DNA of 64,000 nt from Sphaerisporangium sp039871875 (GCF_039871875.1 NZ_JBDPMD010000033.1:1-64000); one strand, 5' to 3'. Shown: positions 54,322-63,184, numbered from the stretch's first letter. Made by a program: numbers and translations. The notes: generated by a model not told the origin, from the sequence alone.

Positions 54322-54938
54322 ACTGGACCCAGGCGGGCTTCACCCTGCTCGGCCAGAAGGTCCTCTGGATCGACCTCGTCGGCAACGTCTGCGCCCTCGC
54401 CACCGTGTGGCTGGCCATCCGGCGCACCATCTGGACCTGGCCCGTGCAGCTCGCCGGCTCGGTGCTGCTGTTCGCCGCCTCGGTGCAGGCCCACATCACC
54501 GGCAACGCGCTGAAGCAGGCGATGTTCGGGGTGCTCGCCGTGTACGGCTGGGTGCGCTGGTCACGCGGCGCCAAGGACCCCGAAGGCCTCGCCGTGCGGC
54601 CCGGGCGGACCCGCGAACGCGTCGTCCTGGTCGCCGTCATGGCGGCCGCCACCGCCGCGGTCGCCGCGTTCTTCACCGTCACCGGCTGGTCGTGGGCGCC
54701 CCTCCCGGACGCCTACATCTTCGTGGGCAGCGCCGTCGCCACCTACGCCCAGGGCAAGGCGCTGATCGACTTCTGGTGGATCTGGGTCGCGGTCGACCTG
54801 GTGGGCGTGCCCCTGGCGTTCGCCTCGGGGCTGGTGGTGTCCGGCGTGGTGTACGGGATCTTCTTCGTCCTGGTCCTGCTGGGATTTCGTGAATGGCGCC
54901 GGCAGTACATCCGCCGGCTGGAGGTGGCGACGGCATGA
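54318..54938 (+). CDS. ribM: PnuC-family riboflavin transporter (RibM type)
   Basis: A 206-residue membrane protein with seven or so hydrophobic segments and the PnuC-family signatures (VYGWVRWSRG and WWIWVAVDLVGVPLAF). PnuC carriers move nicotinamide riboside. Members placed in FMN-riboswitch operons, as here between ribE and ribBA, are known riboflavin importers (RibM). It overlaps ribE and ribBA by four bases each, so translation is coupled. Confidence 0.9.
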   Translation: MNWTQAGFTLLGQKVLWIDLVGNVCALATVWLAIRRTIWTWPVQLAGSVLLFAASVQAHITGNALKQAMFGVLAVYGWVRWSRGAKDPEGLAVRPGRTRERVVLVAVMAAATAAVAAFFTVTGWSWAPLPDAYIFVGSAVATYAQGKALIDFWWIWVAVDLVGVPLAFASGLVVSGVVYGIFFVLVLLGFREWRRQYIRRLEVATA

Positions 54939-56416
54939 ACGACATCAGGTTCGACTCCATCGAGCGGGCGATCGAGGACATCCGCCGCGGGCTGCCCGTG
55001 GTGGTCGTGGACGACGAGAACCGCGAGAACGAAGGCGACATCATCTTCGCCGCCGCGAAGGCCACGCCGGAGCTGCTCGCCTTCACCATCCGCTACACGA
55101 GCGGCGTGATCTGCGTCCCCATGCTCGGCGCCCACCTGGACCGCCTCGGGCTGCCGCTGATGGTGCAGCACAACCGCGAGCGGCTGCGCACCGCGTACAC
55201 CATCAGCGTGGACGCCAGGGACGGCGTGACCACCGGCATCTCCGCCGCCGACCGCGCGCGGACCATCCGCACCCTCGCCGACTCGGCCACCGAGCCGTTC
55301 GAGCTGGTCCGCCCCGGGCACATCTTCCCGCTGCGCTACCACGAGGGCGGCGTGCTGGCCCGCCGCGGCCACACCGAGGCCGCGGTGGACCTCACCCGGC
55401 TCGCCGGGCTCACCCCCGCGGGCGTGCTCGCCGAGATCGTCAACGACGACGGCACCATGGCCCGGCTGCCGCAGCTCCGCATGTTCGCCGACGAGCACGG
55501 CCTGGCGCTGGTGTCCATCGAGCAGCTCGTCGAGTACCGCCGCCGCACCGAGCGGGTGGTCACCCGGGTCGCGGTCACCGACCTGCCCAACAAGTACGGC
55601 ATGTGGCGGGCGTACGGCTACGCCAGCGGCATCGACGGCGGCGAGCACGTCGCGCTGGTCTACGGCGACATCGGCGACGGGAGGAACGTCCTGGTGCGTG
55701 CCCACTCCGAGTGCCTCACCGGGGACGTGCTCGGCTCCCTGCGCTGCGACTGCGGCGTGCAGCTCGACCACGCCATGCGGGCCGTCGCCGCCGAGGGCCG
55801 GGGCGTCGTGGTGTACCTGCGCGGCCACGAGGGACGCGGCATCGGGCTGATGGCCAAGCTCAAGGCGTACAGCCTCCAGGACGGCGGCAGCGACACCGTG
55901 GACGCCAACCTGGAACTCGGCCTGCCCGTGGACGCCCGCGAGTTCTCCAACGCCGGCCAGATGCTCGCCGACCTCGGCGTCAAGTCGGTGCGCGTCCTCA
56001 CCAACAACCCGGCCAAACTACGCGGCCTCGACGGCTACGGCATCAAGGTGCTCGGCCGCGAGCCCATGCCGGTCGCCTTCAACGAGTTCAACATCCGCTA
56101 CCTCACCGCCAAACGCGACCGCCTCGGACACCAGATGGAGGAACCGGCGATGGACGAGGAGCCCGCGCAACCCGCCGCGAGCACGGTGAACGGCACCGCG
56201 CAGCCCGCGGCGAGCACGGTGAACGGTGCCGAGCCCGTGGTCAGCACGGTGAACGGCATCACGCAGCCCGTGGTGAGCACGGTGAACGGTGCCGCGCAGC
56301 CTGTGGCGAGCTCGGTGAACGGCATCGCGCAGCCCGTGGCGAGCTCGGTGAACGGTGCCGCGCAGCCTGTGGCGAGCTCGGTGAACGGTGCCGCGCACGC
56401 GGGCGGTGTGCGATGA
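54935..56416 (+). CDS. ribBA: Bifunctional DHBP synthase / GTP cyclohydrolase II
   Basis: Makes both riboflavin precursors. The N-terminal half (about 1-200) is 3,4-dihydroxy-2-butanone-4-phosphate synthase, with DDENRENEGDIIFAA, RPGHIFPL and HTEAAVDL. The C-terminal half (about 205-400) is GTP cyclohydrolase II, with the zinc site CLTGDVLGSLRCDCG, RGHEGRGIGL and LTNNPAKL. ATG 54935 overlaps the transporter stop. Beyond the normal end near residue 410 the protein continues for about 80 residues as seven 11-residue repeats, which is not part of either enzyme. It overlaps ribH by four bases. Confidence 0.96.
   Translation: MNDIRFDSIERAIEDIRRGLPVVVVDDENRENEGDIIFAAAKATPELLAFTIRYTSGVICVPMLGAHLDRLGLPLMVQHNRERLRTAYTISVDARDGVTTGISAADRARTIRTLADSATEPFELVRPGHIFPLRYHEGGVLARRGHTEAAVDLTRLAGLTPAGVLAEIVNDDGTMARLPQLRMFADEHGLALVSIEQLVEYRRRTERVVTRVAVTDLPNKYGMWRAYGYASGIDGGEHVALVYGDIGDGRNVLVRAHSECLTGDVLGSLRCDCGVQLDHAMRAVAAEGRGVVVYLRGHEGRGIGLMAKLKAYSLQDGGSDTVDANLELGLPVDAREFSNAGQMLADLGVKSVRVLTNNPAKLRGLDGYGIKVLGREPMPVAFNEFNIRYLTAKRDRLGHQMEEPAMDEEPAQPAASTVNGTAQPAASTVNGAEPVVSTVNGITQPVVSTVNGAAQPVASSVNGIAQPVASSVNGAAQPVASSVNGAAHAGGVR
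56165..56398 (+). repeat. 33-bp in-frame minisatellite at the ribBA 3' end
   Basis: Seven units of AQPVASSVNGA-like sequence (one unit lacks a codon). The later copies are nearly identical and the earlier ones are diverged. The frame is kept into the normal overlap with ribH. Confidence 0.92.
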
Positions 56417-56904
56417 GCGGCGCCGGGCGGCCGGACGCCGCGCCCGTCGCCGCCGCCGGCCTCACCGTGGGCATCGTCGCGGCCCGCTGGCACCACGACA
56501 TCACCGATCGCATGGTCGCCCGCGCCGAGACCGCCGTCCGCGACTGCGGCGCCTCCGCCGTCACCGTCCGGGTCGCCGGCTCCCTGGAGATCCCCGTCGT
56601 GGCCCAGGCGCTGGCCCGGCGCTGCGACGCCGTCGTGGCACTCGGCACGGTGATCCGCGGCGAGACCGCCCACTTCCAATACGTCTGCGATTCGGTCACC
56701 TCCGGCCTGACCAGGGTGTCCCTGGACGAATCCACCCCCGTGGGCAACGGAGTCCTCACATGTGACAACCTTGATCAGGCCGTCGACCGCTCCGGCGTCC
56801 CAGGCGGCCACGAGGACAAGGGCTACGAGGCCACCCTGGCGGCCATCGAGACGGCCCTGCTCCTGCGCGACCTGAAGGCCCGCGACATGAACGACCTCCC
56901 CTGA
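56413..56904 (+). CDS. ribH: 6,7-dimethyl-8-ribityllumazine synthase
   Basis: Condenses 3,4-dihydroxy-2-butanone 4-phosphate with the ribitylamino-pyrimidine. It has 163 residues and forms icosahedral or pentameric shells in this family. Motifs: VAARWHHDITDRM, AGSLEIPV, LGTVIRGETAHFQYVCDSVT (catalytic His) and NGVLTCDN. It is the last gene of the riboswitch operon. ribD (deaminase/reductase) is not in this window and must lie elsewhere. Confidence 0.96.
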   Translation: MSGAGRPDAAPVAAAGLTVGIVAARWHHDITDRMVARAETAVRDCGASAVTVRVAGSLEIPVVAQALARRCDAVVALGTVIRGETAHFQYVCDSVTSGLTRVSLDESTPVGNGVLTCDNLDQAVDRSGVPGGHEDKGYEATLAAIETALLLRDLKARDMNDLP

Positions 56905-57073
56905 GGCCCCTCCCCTCGGGACCGCGGACCAAAGCACCACCCACACCGCCACCCGAAGGGAACCCAGCAAGTGCCGCCCCGCCCGCCCCACGACCCCCAC
57001 CTGGCCGACCGGCCCTCTCGCCGCCCCCCGGCAGGCCCACGCGCCGCCCGCCGGCCCCGCCTGGCAGGTCCGC

Positions 57074-57529
57074 GTGGCTGAGCACGAGCCCCCGCCCACG
57101 CTCCCGGTGGTGTGGCGCCCCCGCCGGGCCCGCGTCCTGGCCTACGGCTTCGCCACCGTCATGGTCGGCGGCGCCGTGGTGCTGGCCGTCCTGCTGCCGC
57201 CCCCCTTCGGCCTCGCCGACAAGGTGGGGGTCGTGCTCTTCGGCTGCCTGGTCGCCTTCATCCTCCACCTCCTCGGCCGCCTCCGCGTCGAGGCCGACAC
57301 CAAGGGCGTCACCGTGGTGAACGCCATACGCGTCCACCGTTACGAGTGGCCCGAACTCCTGGGCGTGACACTCCCCGAAGGCGAACCCTGGCCCCGCATC
57401 GACCTGGCCGACGGCTCCAGCGTGGGCGCCATGGGCATCCAGGGCACCGAGAAGGCCCGCTCCCGCCAGGCCGTGGCCGAACTCCGCTCCCTGATCCACC
57501 ACTACGGCGAGGCCCCCGACCACTCCTGA
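57074..57529 (+). CDS. Membrane-anchored PH-domain protein
   Basis: A 151-residue protein from GTG 57074. Two membrane segments (about 22-45, YGFATVMVGGAVVLAVLLPP, and 50-67, VGVVLFGCLVAFILHLLG) are followed by a bacterial PH-like domain (about 70-140: VEADTKGVTVVN, YEWPELLGVTLPEG and ARSRQAVAELRSLI). This family is widespread in actinobacteria near ribH/hisG; its role is unknown. It is separated from ribH by 169 bases without a visible gene. Confidence 0.85.
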   Translation: MAEHEPPPTLPVVWRPRRARVLAYGFATVMVGGAVVLAVLLPPPFGLADKVGVVLFGCLVAFILHLLGRLRVEADTKGVTVVNAIRVHRYEWPELLGVTLPEGEPWPRIDLADGSSVGAMGIQGTEKARSRQAVAELRSLIHHYGEAPDHS

Positions 57530-57539
57530 TCACCCGCGC

Positions 57540-58090
57540 CGGTACGGCACGGGGAGGCGGCGCCGTCGTACAGGGAAGTGACGCCGAGGTCGGCGCGAAA
57601 CGGTCCACTCCTCACCGTACGTGCCCATGGCTCCGGCGCCGGTACGGCGGGTCACCTGGCGCGGTGATGTCGGCGCCGTCGTATGGCGGGGGATGGTCCA
57701 GGTACGGCGGGGTGCCGGGTGCGGTGAGGGTGGTGCTGCCGTACGGGGAAGTGCCGCCGGGGTCGGCGCGGGATGGTCCGCTCCTCATCGTGCGTGCCTA
57801 TGGCTCCGGCGTCGGCAGGGCAGGTCATCTGGCGCGGTGATGTCGGCGCCGCTGTACGGCGGGGGATGGTCCTGGTACGGCGGGGTGCCGGGTGCGGTGA
57901 GGGTGGCGTTGCCGTACGGGGAAGTGCCGCCGGGGTCGGCGCGGGATGGTCCGCTCCCATCGTGCGTGCCTATGGCTCCGGCGCCGGTACGGCGGGTCAC
58001 CTGATGCGGTGAGGTCGGCGCCGCCGTACGGCGGGGAGATGGTCCAGGTACGGCGGGGCGCCGGGTGCGGGGAGGCGGCGCCGCCGTACA
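57540..58090. repeat. 172-173-bp tandem repeat in a gene-free spacer
   Basis: The landmark ATGGCTCC starts at 57627, 57800 and 57972. About three imperfect copies rich in GTACGGCGGG and GGCGCCG fill the spacer, with further partial copies at both ends. The period is not a multiple of three and the frames found here break, so the region is not coding. Confidence 0.85.
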
Positions 58091-58099
58091 GGGGGTGGG

Positions 58100-58357
58100 T
58101 CAGGAGAGGTTGGCAGGGGGTGGGTAGCGGCTTTTGCGGCGGGATTCGGCCTGGTTTTGTTCGTCCAGTTGCCGGGCGAGGTCTTCCAGGTCGTCGGCGC
58201 CCAGCACGTTGGAGACGCCGAAGCGGGCGGCGGTGGGGGACCAGGGCTGGCGGCGGTAGGCGATCCAGCCGCCGTAGAAGTCCATGATCTCCCAGCGTCT
58301 GCCGTGCAGTTCTTTCACCTGGGCGAGGCTGGGGCCGGTCACGGGCAGGGGCCGCAA
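58100..58357 (-). CDS. Small conserved-type hypothetical protein
   Basis: An 85-residue protein from ATG 58357. The core LAQVKELHGRRWEIMDFYGG, a Trp/Arg-rich middle (WIAYRRQPWSPTAARFG) and an acidic helix (GADDLEDLARQLDEQNQAE) look like the short actinobacterial proteins often found next to XRE regulators. No function is known. The start lies inside the 3' end of the repeat ORF at 58339-58761, suggesting coupling if that ORF is real. ATG 58285 (MDFYGGW) is a possible shorter start. Confidence 0.6.
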   Translation of the reverse strand: MRPLPVTGPSLAQVKELHGRRWEIMDFYGGWIAYRRQPWSPTAARFGVSNVLGADDLEDLARQLDEQNQAESRRKSRYPPPANLS

Positions 58358-58761
58358 GGCAGGCCCCCGGATCGGTTCGGTCCCGCCGCGTCCCCGCGCG
58401 GCCCCGGTCCCCCCACCGGGCTACCTCCATGACGGGGTTCGCCTACCGGGCTTCCTCCGCCCGAGTTCCCCTCGTGACGAAGGTCGTCCACCGGGCTTTC
58501 TCCGCCTGGGTCCCTTTCGTGACGAAGGTCGCCCACCGGGCTCCCTCCGTCCGGGTCCCTCTCGTGGCGCAGCTCGCCCACCGGGCTGCCTCCGGGACGG
58601 GGTTCGCCCACCGGGCTGCCTCCGGGGCGAGGTTCGCCTTCTGGGGTGTTCTCGTGGTGGGGTCGGCCCACTGGGCTTCCTCCGTGGCGGGGTGAACCCA
58701 CTGGGCTTCCTCCCCGCCCTTGCCCGCCCGTTCGTGTCCCCCTCGCCGTGTGGGTGGCCAT
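58339..58761 (-). CDS. Possible repeat protein with GGSPVG units
   Basis: A 140-codon frame from ATG 58761 with an AGGGA ribosome-like site. The protein is built of 10- and 15-residue units such as GGSPVGEPRP and GGSPVGDLRHERDP and has a low-complexity, hydrophilic composition. The DNA steps between units (30, 45 or 60 bases) are all multiples of 15, so the frame is kept, unlike the spacer repeats nearby. It overlaps the next gene by 19 bases. It could equally be a non-coding minisatellite with a chance open frame. Confidence 0.3.
   Translation of the reverse strand: MATHTARGTRTGGQGRGGSPVGSPRHGGSPVGRPHHENTPEGEPRPGGSPVGEPRPGGSPVGELRHERDPDGGSPVGDLRHERDPGGESPVDDLRHEGNSGGGSPVGEPRHGGSPVGGPGPRGDAAGPNRSGGLPCGPCP
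58410..58720. repeat. Minisatellite with CCACCGGGCTNCCTCC core
   Basis: On the plus strand the core starts at about 58414, 58444, 58488, 58533, 58578, 58608, 58668 and 58698. The steps are 30, 45 or 60 bases within a base or two. It corresponds to the GGSPVG units of the minus-strand frame listed above. Confidence 0.8.
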
Positions 58762-58931
58762 TCTCACTTCCCTTCGCCGTGCGCGATTTCTGTCAAACTC
58801 GCACTTACCTGAGGTCAGGCCAGTATTCAAGGGTGCATTCGCGTAACCCCGCCTCATGGATGAAGGGGAACGCGTCCGGGTGCGGCCAATCGAGGGAACG
58901 GGTGAGGGGGCAGGGGACGTAATCTGAGGGG

Positions 58932-59822
58932 GTGCCGCACAGGACAATCCGGTCGTCCGACATCCGAACGCCGGCCGAGCTCGCCGGGCTTCTCGGCGAG
59001 CGGGCCTACCTGGCCGACGACGGGCTGGCCACGGCGTGTTTCCTCGCGTTGCGCATGGGGCGGCCGCTGTTCCTGGAGGGTGAGGCGGGGGTCGGGAAGA
59101 CCGAGCTGGCCAAGACCCTGGCCGCCGTCCTCGGGGCGCCGCTCATCCGGCTCCAGTGTTACGAGGGGCTGGACGCCGCACAGGCGCTCTACGACTGGGA
59201 CTTCGCGCGCCAGCTCCTCCATCTGAAGGCCGCGGAGGCCACGGGGGCCACGGACGCGGCCCGGCTGGAGGGGGAGCTGTACGACCGGCGGTTCCTGATC
59301 GCCCGGCCGCTGCTGCGGGCCCTGGAGACGCAGCCGAGCGTGCTGCTGGTGGACGAGATCGACCGGGCGGACGACGAGTTCGAGGCGTTCCTGCTCGAAG
59401 TGCTGTCCGACTTCACCATCTCCATCCCCGAGCTCGGCACGATCAGCGCCCCGGAGCCGCCGGTGGTGGTCGTCACCTCCAACCGCACCCGCGACGTGCA
59501 CGACGCACTCAAGCGGCGCTGCCTGTACCACTGGCTGGAGCACCCCACGTTCGACCGCGAGGTGGCCATCCTGCTGCGCCGCCTGCCCGGCTGCTCCGAG
59601 ACCCTGGTCGGCCAGGTCGCCGGCGCGGCCCAGCGGCTGCGCGGCGCGGGGCTCGTGAAGCCGCCGGGCGTCGCCGAGACCCTCGACTGGGCCGAGGCGC
59701 TGCTGACCCTCGGCGCCCGCGACCTGGACCCGGACCTCGCCGCCACCACCCTCGGCGCGGTGCTCAAGTACCGCGAGGACCAGCAGACCGTCCTGCGCGA
59801 CGGGGTGCTGAACCGTGCCTGA
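58932..59822 (+). CDS. MoxR-type AAA ATPase (CoxD-like)
   Basis: A 296-residue AAA+ ATPase: Walker A EGEAGVGKTE (near 50-59), Walker B LLVDEIDRADDEFEAFLLE (near 139-157), sensor 1 VVVTSNRTRDVHDALKRRC. MoxR proteins act as chaperone ATPases with a VWA partner. The neighbours identify it as the type that helps mature molybdenum CO-dehydrogenase-like enzymes. GTG 58932 is preceded by TAATCT (58920-58925), a possible -10 close enough for a nearly leaderless mRNA. It overlaps the VWA gene by eight bases. Confidence 0.9.
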   Translation: MPHRTIRSSDIRTPAELAGLLGERAYLADDGLATACFLALRMGRPLFLEGEAGVGKTELAKTLAAVLGAPLIRLQCYEGLDAAQALYDWDFARQLLHLKAAEATGATDAARLEGELYDRRFLIARPLLRALETQPSVLLVDEIDRADDEFEAFLLEVLSDFTISIPELGTISAPEPPVVVVTSNRTRDVHDALKRRCLYHWLEHPTFDREVAILLRRLPGCSETLVGQVAGAAQRLRGAGLVKPPGVAETLDWAEALLTLGARDLDPDLAATTLGAVLKYREDQQTVLRDGVLNRA

Positions 59823-61005
59823 CCCGGGCCTCCCGGCACGGCCCCCCGGCCCCGCGGCGGGTCGCGGCGGGAACGGCGCCGCGGCGGGTCCGGGCGGGAA
59901 CGGCGCCGCCGGCCCGGATGGGCGGGCGCTGGCCGCCACCATGACGGGGTTCGCGCGCACGCTGCGGGCCGCCGGGGTGGGCGCCGACCACCAGCGCACC
60001 CAGGGACTGCTGCGGGCGCTGCGCCACCTGGACGCCGCTGACCGCGAGCAGGTCTACTGGGCCGGGCGCCTCACCCTGTGCGCCGGGCCGGACGACATCC
60101 CCCGGTACGACCGGTGCTTCACCGCCTACTTCGGCGGGGAGCGCGCCCGGCCGTCCCGGGGCGCGCCGCCCGTCACGATCGTCCGCCACACCGTCGCGCC
60201 CGGCGGCCAGGACGGCGGCGAGGGGGCCGACGGCCACGCGGTGCCCGCCACCGCCAGCCGCGCCGAGGTGCTGCGCACCCGGGACGTCTCCCGGCTGACC
60301 GCCGCGGAGCTCGCCGAGATCCACCGCCTCATGGCCCTGCTGCGCGTCCCCAGGGAACGCCGCCGCTCCCGCCGTTTCACCCCCGCCCACCGGGGGCGCC
60401 TCGACGTCGGCCGCACCGTCAAGGAGGCCCTGCGCCGCGGCGGCGAGCCCGCCCGCCTGCGCCGCAGGGTGCACCGCACCCGGCCCCGCCGCGTCGTGCT
60501 GCTCGCCGACGTCAGCGGGTCCATGGCGCCGTACGCCGACACGCTGCTGCGGTTCGCGCACGCCCTGGTCCGCTCCGAGCCGCGCGCCACCGAGGTCTAC
60601 AGCGTCGGCACCCGTCTCACCCGCGTCACCGCCGAGCTGCGGCACCGCGACCCGGGCACCGCGATGCGCGAGGTGTCGCGGGCCATCCCCGACTGGAGCG
60701 GCGGCACCCGCCTCGGCGAGGAGCTCAAGGAGTTCATGGACGGCGGTTCGGCGGCCCGCGGCGCGGTGGTCGTCATCGCCTCCGACGGGTGGGAGCGCGG
60801 CGACCCCGCCCTGCTCGGGGCCCAGATGGCCCGGCTGTCCCGGCTGGCCCGCCGCGTGGTGTGGGTCAACCCCCACAAGGGCCGCGAGGGTTACCTGCCG
60901 CTGACCGGCGGCATGCGGGCGGCCCTTCCGTACGTCGACGCGTTCGTGGCGGGGCACAGCCTCGCGGCGTTCCAGGAGCTCGCGGAAAGGCTGTCCCATG
61001 CGTGA
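59815..61005 (+). CDS. VWA-domain protein (CoxE-like)
   Basis: A 396-residue protein. After a Gly/Pro/Ala-rich N-terminus (about 1-35) comes a helical part, then a von Willebrand A domain (about 220-390) with the metal-ion site DVSGSM and SGGTRLGE. It is the partner of the MoxR ATPase in maturation of the CO-dehydrogenase/xanthine-oxidase family. It overlaps both neighbours by eight bases, so it is part of one operon. Confidence 0.9.
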   Translation: MPDPGLPARPPGPAAGRGGNGAAAGPGGNGAAGPDGRALAATMTGFARTLRAAGVGADHQRTQGLLRALRHLDAADREQVYWAGRLTLCAGPDDIPRYDRCFTAYFGGERARPSRGAPPVTIVRHTVAPGGQDGGEGADGHAVPATASRAEVLRTRDVSRLTAAELAEIHRLMALLRVPRERRRSRRFTPAHRGRLDVGRTVKEALRRGGEPARLRRRVHRTRPRRVVLLADVSGSMAPYADTLLRFAHALVRSEPRATEVYSVGTRLTRVTAELRHRDPGTAMREVSRAIPDWSGGTRLGEELKEFMDGGSAARGAVVVIASDGWERGDPALLGAQMARLSRLARRVVWVNPHKGREGYLPLTGGMRAALPYVDAFVAGHSLAAFQELAERLSHA

Positions 61006-62116
61006 TGTCCTGTCGCAGATCATGCGGTGGTGGGAGGCGGGCGAGACGTTCGGCCTCGCGACCGTGGTCAACACGTTCCGCAGCGCGCCGCGGCCACCCG
61101 GCGCCGCCATGGCGGTGCTCGGCGACGACGTCGTGGGCAGCGTCTCGGGCGGCTGCGTCGAGGGCGCGGTGTTCGAGCTGGCCAGGGAGGTGACCGAGCA
61201 CGGCCGCCCTGTGCTCCAGCGCTACGGCGTGAGCGACGACGACGCGTTCTCGGTCGGGCTGACCTGCGGCGGCATCATCGACGTGCTGGTGGAGCCGGTG
61301 TCCAGGGAGACGTTCCCCGAGCTCGGCCGCATCGCCGCGTCGGTGCGCGACCGGGAGCCTGTCGCCGTGGCCACGGTCATGTCCGCGCCCGGCCGGCCCG
61401 GTGCCCGCCGCGTCGTGTGGGAGGGGGAGTCGTCCGGGTCGCTCGGCGTGCCGAGGCTGGACGACGCCGTGGACGACGACGCGCGCGGCATGCTCGCCCA
61501 GGGACTGACCGGGGTGCGCCGCTACGGGCCCGAGGGGGAGCGGCGGCTGGACGACCTGCCGGTGTTCGTGCACTCGTTCGCCCCGCCGCCGCGCATGCTG
61601 GTGTTCGGCGCGATCGACTTCGCCGCGGCGGTGGCGCGCATCGGCAAGTTCCTCGGGTACCACGTGGTGGTGTGCGACGCCCGGCCGGTGTTCGCCACGG
61701 CCAAACGGTTCCCCGAGGCCGACGAGGTGATCGTCAAGTGGCCGCACGACTACCTGTCCACGGCGCACGTCGACGAGCGCACCGTCATCTGCGTGCTCAC
61801 CCACGACCCGAAGTTCGACGTCCCGCTGCTGGAGGTCGCGCTGCGCACCCGGGCCGGCTACGTCGGCGCCATGGGCTCGCGCCGCACCCACGACGACCGC
61901 ATGGCCCGGCTGCGCGAGGCCGGCCTGACCGAGCACGAACTGTCCCGGCTGCGCTCCCCGATCGGTCTCGACCTCGGCGCCCGCACCCCCGAGGAGACGG
62001 CGGTGTCCATCGCCGCCGAACTCATCCGCCTGCGCTGGGGCGGAACCGGTCTCGCCCTCACCGACACCTCGGGCCGCATCCACGCCTCCGACCACCCGGC
62101 CGAGGAGAAGCGGTGA
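60998..62116 (+). CDS. xdhC: XdhC-family molybdenum-cofactor chaperone (CoxF-like)
   Basis: A 372-residue protein. The N-terminal XdhC/CoxI domain has GSVSGGCVEGAVFELAREV and GLTCGGIIDVLVEP. The C-terminal Rossmann domain has MLVFGAIDFAAAVARIGKFL, CVLTHDPKFDVPLL and GYVGAMGSRRTHDDR. XdhC proteins bind the cofactor, help sulfurate it and insert it into apo enzyme. In the first Rossmann loop the usual GxGxxG reads GAIDFA, a known weak point of the family. The structural dehydrogenase genes are not in this window. Confidence 0.92.
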   Translation: MRDVLSQIMRWWEAGETFGLATVVNTFRSAPRPPGAAMAVLGDDVVGSVSGGCVEGAVFELAREVTEHGRPVLQRYGVSDDDAFSVGLTCGGIIDVLVEPVSRETFPELGRIAASVRDREPVAVATVMSAPGRPGARRVVWEGESSGSLGVPRLDDAVDDDARGMLAQGLTGVRRYGPEGERRLDDLPVFVHSFAPPPRMLVFGAIDFAAAVARIGKFLGYHVVVCDARPVFATAKRFPEADEVIVKWPHDYLSTAHVDERTVICVLTHDPKFDVPLLEVALRTRAGYVGAMGSRRTHDDRMARLREAGLTEHELSRLRSPIGLDLGARTPEETAVSIAAELIRLRWGGTGLALTDTSGRIHASDHPAEEKR

Positions 62117-62168
62117 GCCGAGGAGCACGGCCGGTGTGCCGCGACGGCGAGGGGCCGGGGGCGCCGCG

Positions 62169-63071
62169 ATGAGCGAAGGACCCGGGGGTGGCGTGCCGAG
62201 CGGGGGGACAGGGGATGCCGTGCCGAGCAGGGGGCCCCGGGGTGCCGTGCCGAGCACGAGGACCGGGGGTGCCGTGCCGAGCACGGGGACCGGGGGTGCC
62301 GTGCCGAGCACGGGGACCGGGGGTGCCGTGCCGAGCACGGGGGCCGGGGGTGCCGTGCCGAGCACGGGGGCCGGGGGTGCCGTGCCGAGCACGGGGGCCG
62401 GGGGTGCCGTGCCGAGCACGGGGGCCGGGGGTGCCGTGCCGAGCACGGGGGCCGGGGGTGCCGTGCTGAGCACGGGGGCCGGGGTGCCGGGGTGCGCAGG
62501 CCTGTTGCTCGCGGCCGGCGCGGGCACGCGGTTCGGCGCGCCGAAGGCGGCCGTGGAACTGGCGGGGGAGCGGCTGGCCGACCGGGGGGTGCGCCTGCTG
62601 CGGGACGGTGGCTGCGAGCCCGTGGTGGTGGTGCTCGGCGCGGCCGGTGTGCCGGTGCACAGTGCGATCGTGGTGCGCAACCCGGACTGGGAGACCGGCA
62701 TGGGCTCGTCGCTGCGCGCCGGGCTGGCCGCGCTGCCTCCGTCCGCCGCGGCCGTGGTGATCGCCCTGGCCGACCAGCCCCTGATCGGCCCCGGGGCGGT
62801 GCGGCGCCTGGTGGCCGCCTGGCGCGACGGCGCGACCGCCGCCGTGGCGACCTACGGCGGCGCGCCCCGCAACCCCGTGCTGCTGGCGAGAGAGCACTTC
62901 GCCGAGGCCTCCACACTGGCCGTCGGCGACGTCGGCGCCCGCGCCTTCCTGCGCTCCCACCCCGGCCTGGCCGCCGAGGTGCCCTGCGACGACGTGGGCG
63001 ACCCCGCCGACATCGACACCCCGGACGACCTGGCCCGCATCGCCCCCTCCGTCCCCCCGCCCCCCCGCTAG
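62169..63071 (+). CDS. MobA-like nucleotidyltransferase (molybdenum cofactor) with repeat leader
   Basis: The core (about residues 112-300) is a MobA/MocA-type GTP or CTP transferase: LLLAAGAGTRFGAPKAAVEL, NPDWETGMGSSLRAGL, VIALADQPLIGPGAVRRL, YGGAPRNPVLL, DIDTPDDL. It attaches a nucleotide to molybdopterin for CO-dehydrogenase-type enzymes, matching the preceding three genes. The first 105 or so residues are eleven copies of a nine-residue repeat that no enzyme of the family needs. The real start may lie after the repeats, although a long open frame connects them. Confidence 0.88.
   Translation: MSEGPGGGVPSGGTGDAVPSRGPRGAVPSTRTGGAVPSTGTGGAVPSTGTGGAVPSTGAGGAVPSTGAGGAVPSTGAGGAVPSTGAGGAVPSTGAGGAVLSTGAGVPGCAGLLLAAGAGTRFGAPKAAVELAGERLADRGVRLLRDGGCEPVVVVLGAAGVPVHSAIVVRNPDWETGMGSSLRAGLAALPPSAAAVVIALADQPLIGPGAVRRLVAAWRDGATAAVATYGGAPRNPVLLAREHFAEASTLAVGDVGARAFLRSHPGLAAEVPCDDVGDPADIDTPDDLARIAPSVPPPPR
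62196..62488 (+). repeat. 27-bp in-frame minisatellite at the MobA-like 5' end
   Basis: About eleven units of GAVPSTGAG-like sequence, the central six nearly identical at DNA level and the outer ones diverged. The period is nine codons. The opposite strand is also open in all frames here because of the composition. Confidence 0.92.
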
Positions 63072-63184
63072 AGCGGCACCGCCCGCCACAGCGGCACCGG
63101 AACCCCGTCCCCCGCGAACCACCGTGCGTCCGCCCCGGCCGGTGCCCGCCCGTTCCTTTCTTCATTCCCCCCCGCCGTGCCCGC

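Noticed and set aside
57540..58090. Frames inside the 172-bp repeats on both strands
   Set aside because: The period is not a multiple of three and the frames shift between copies.
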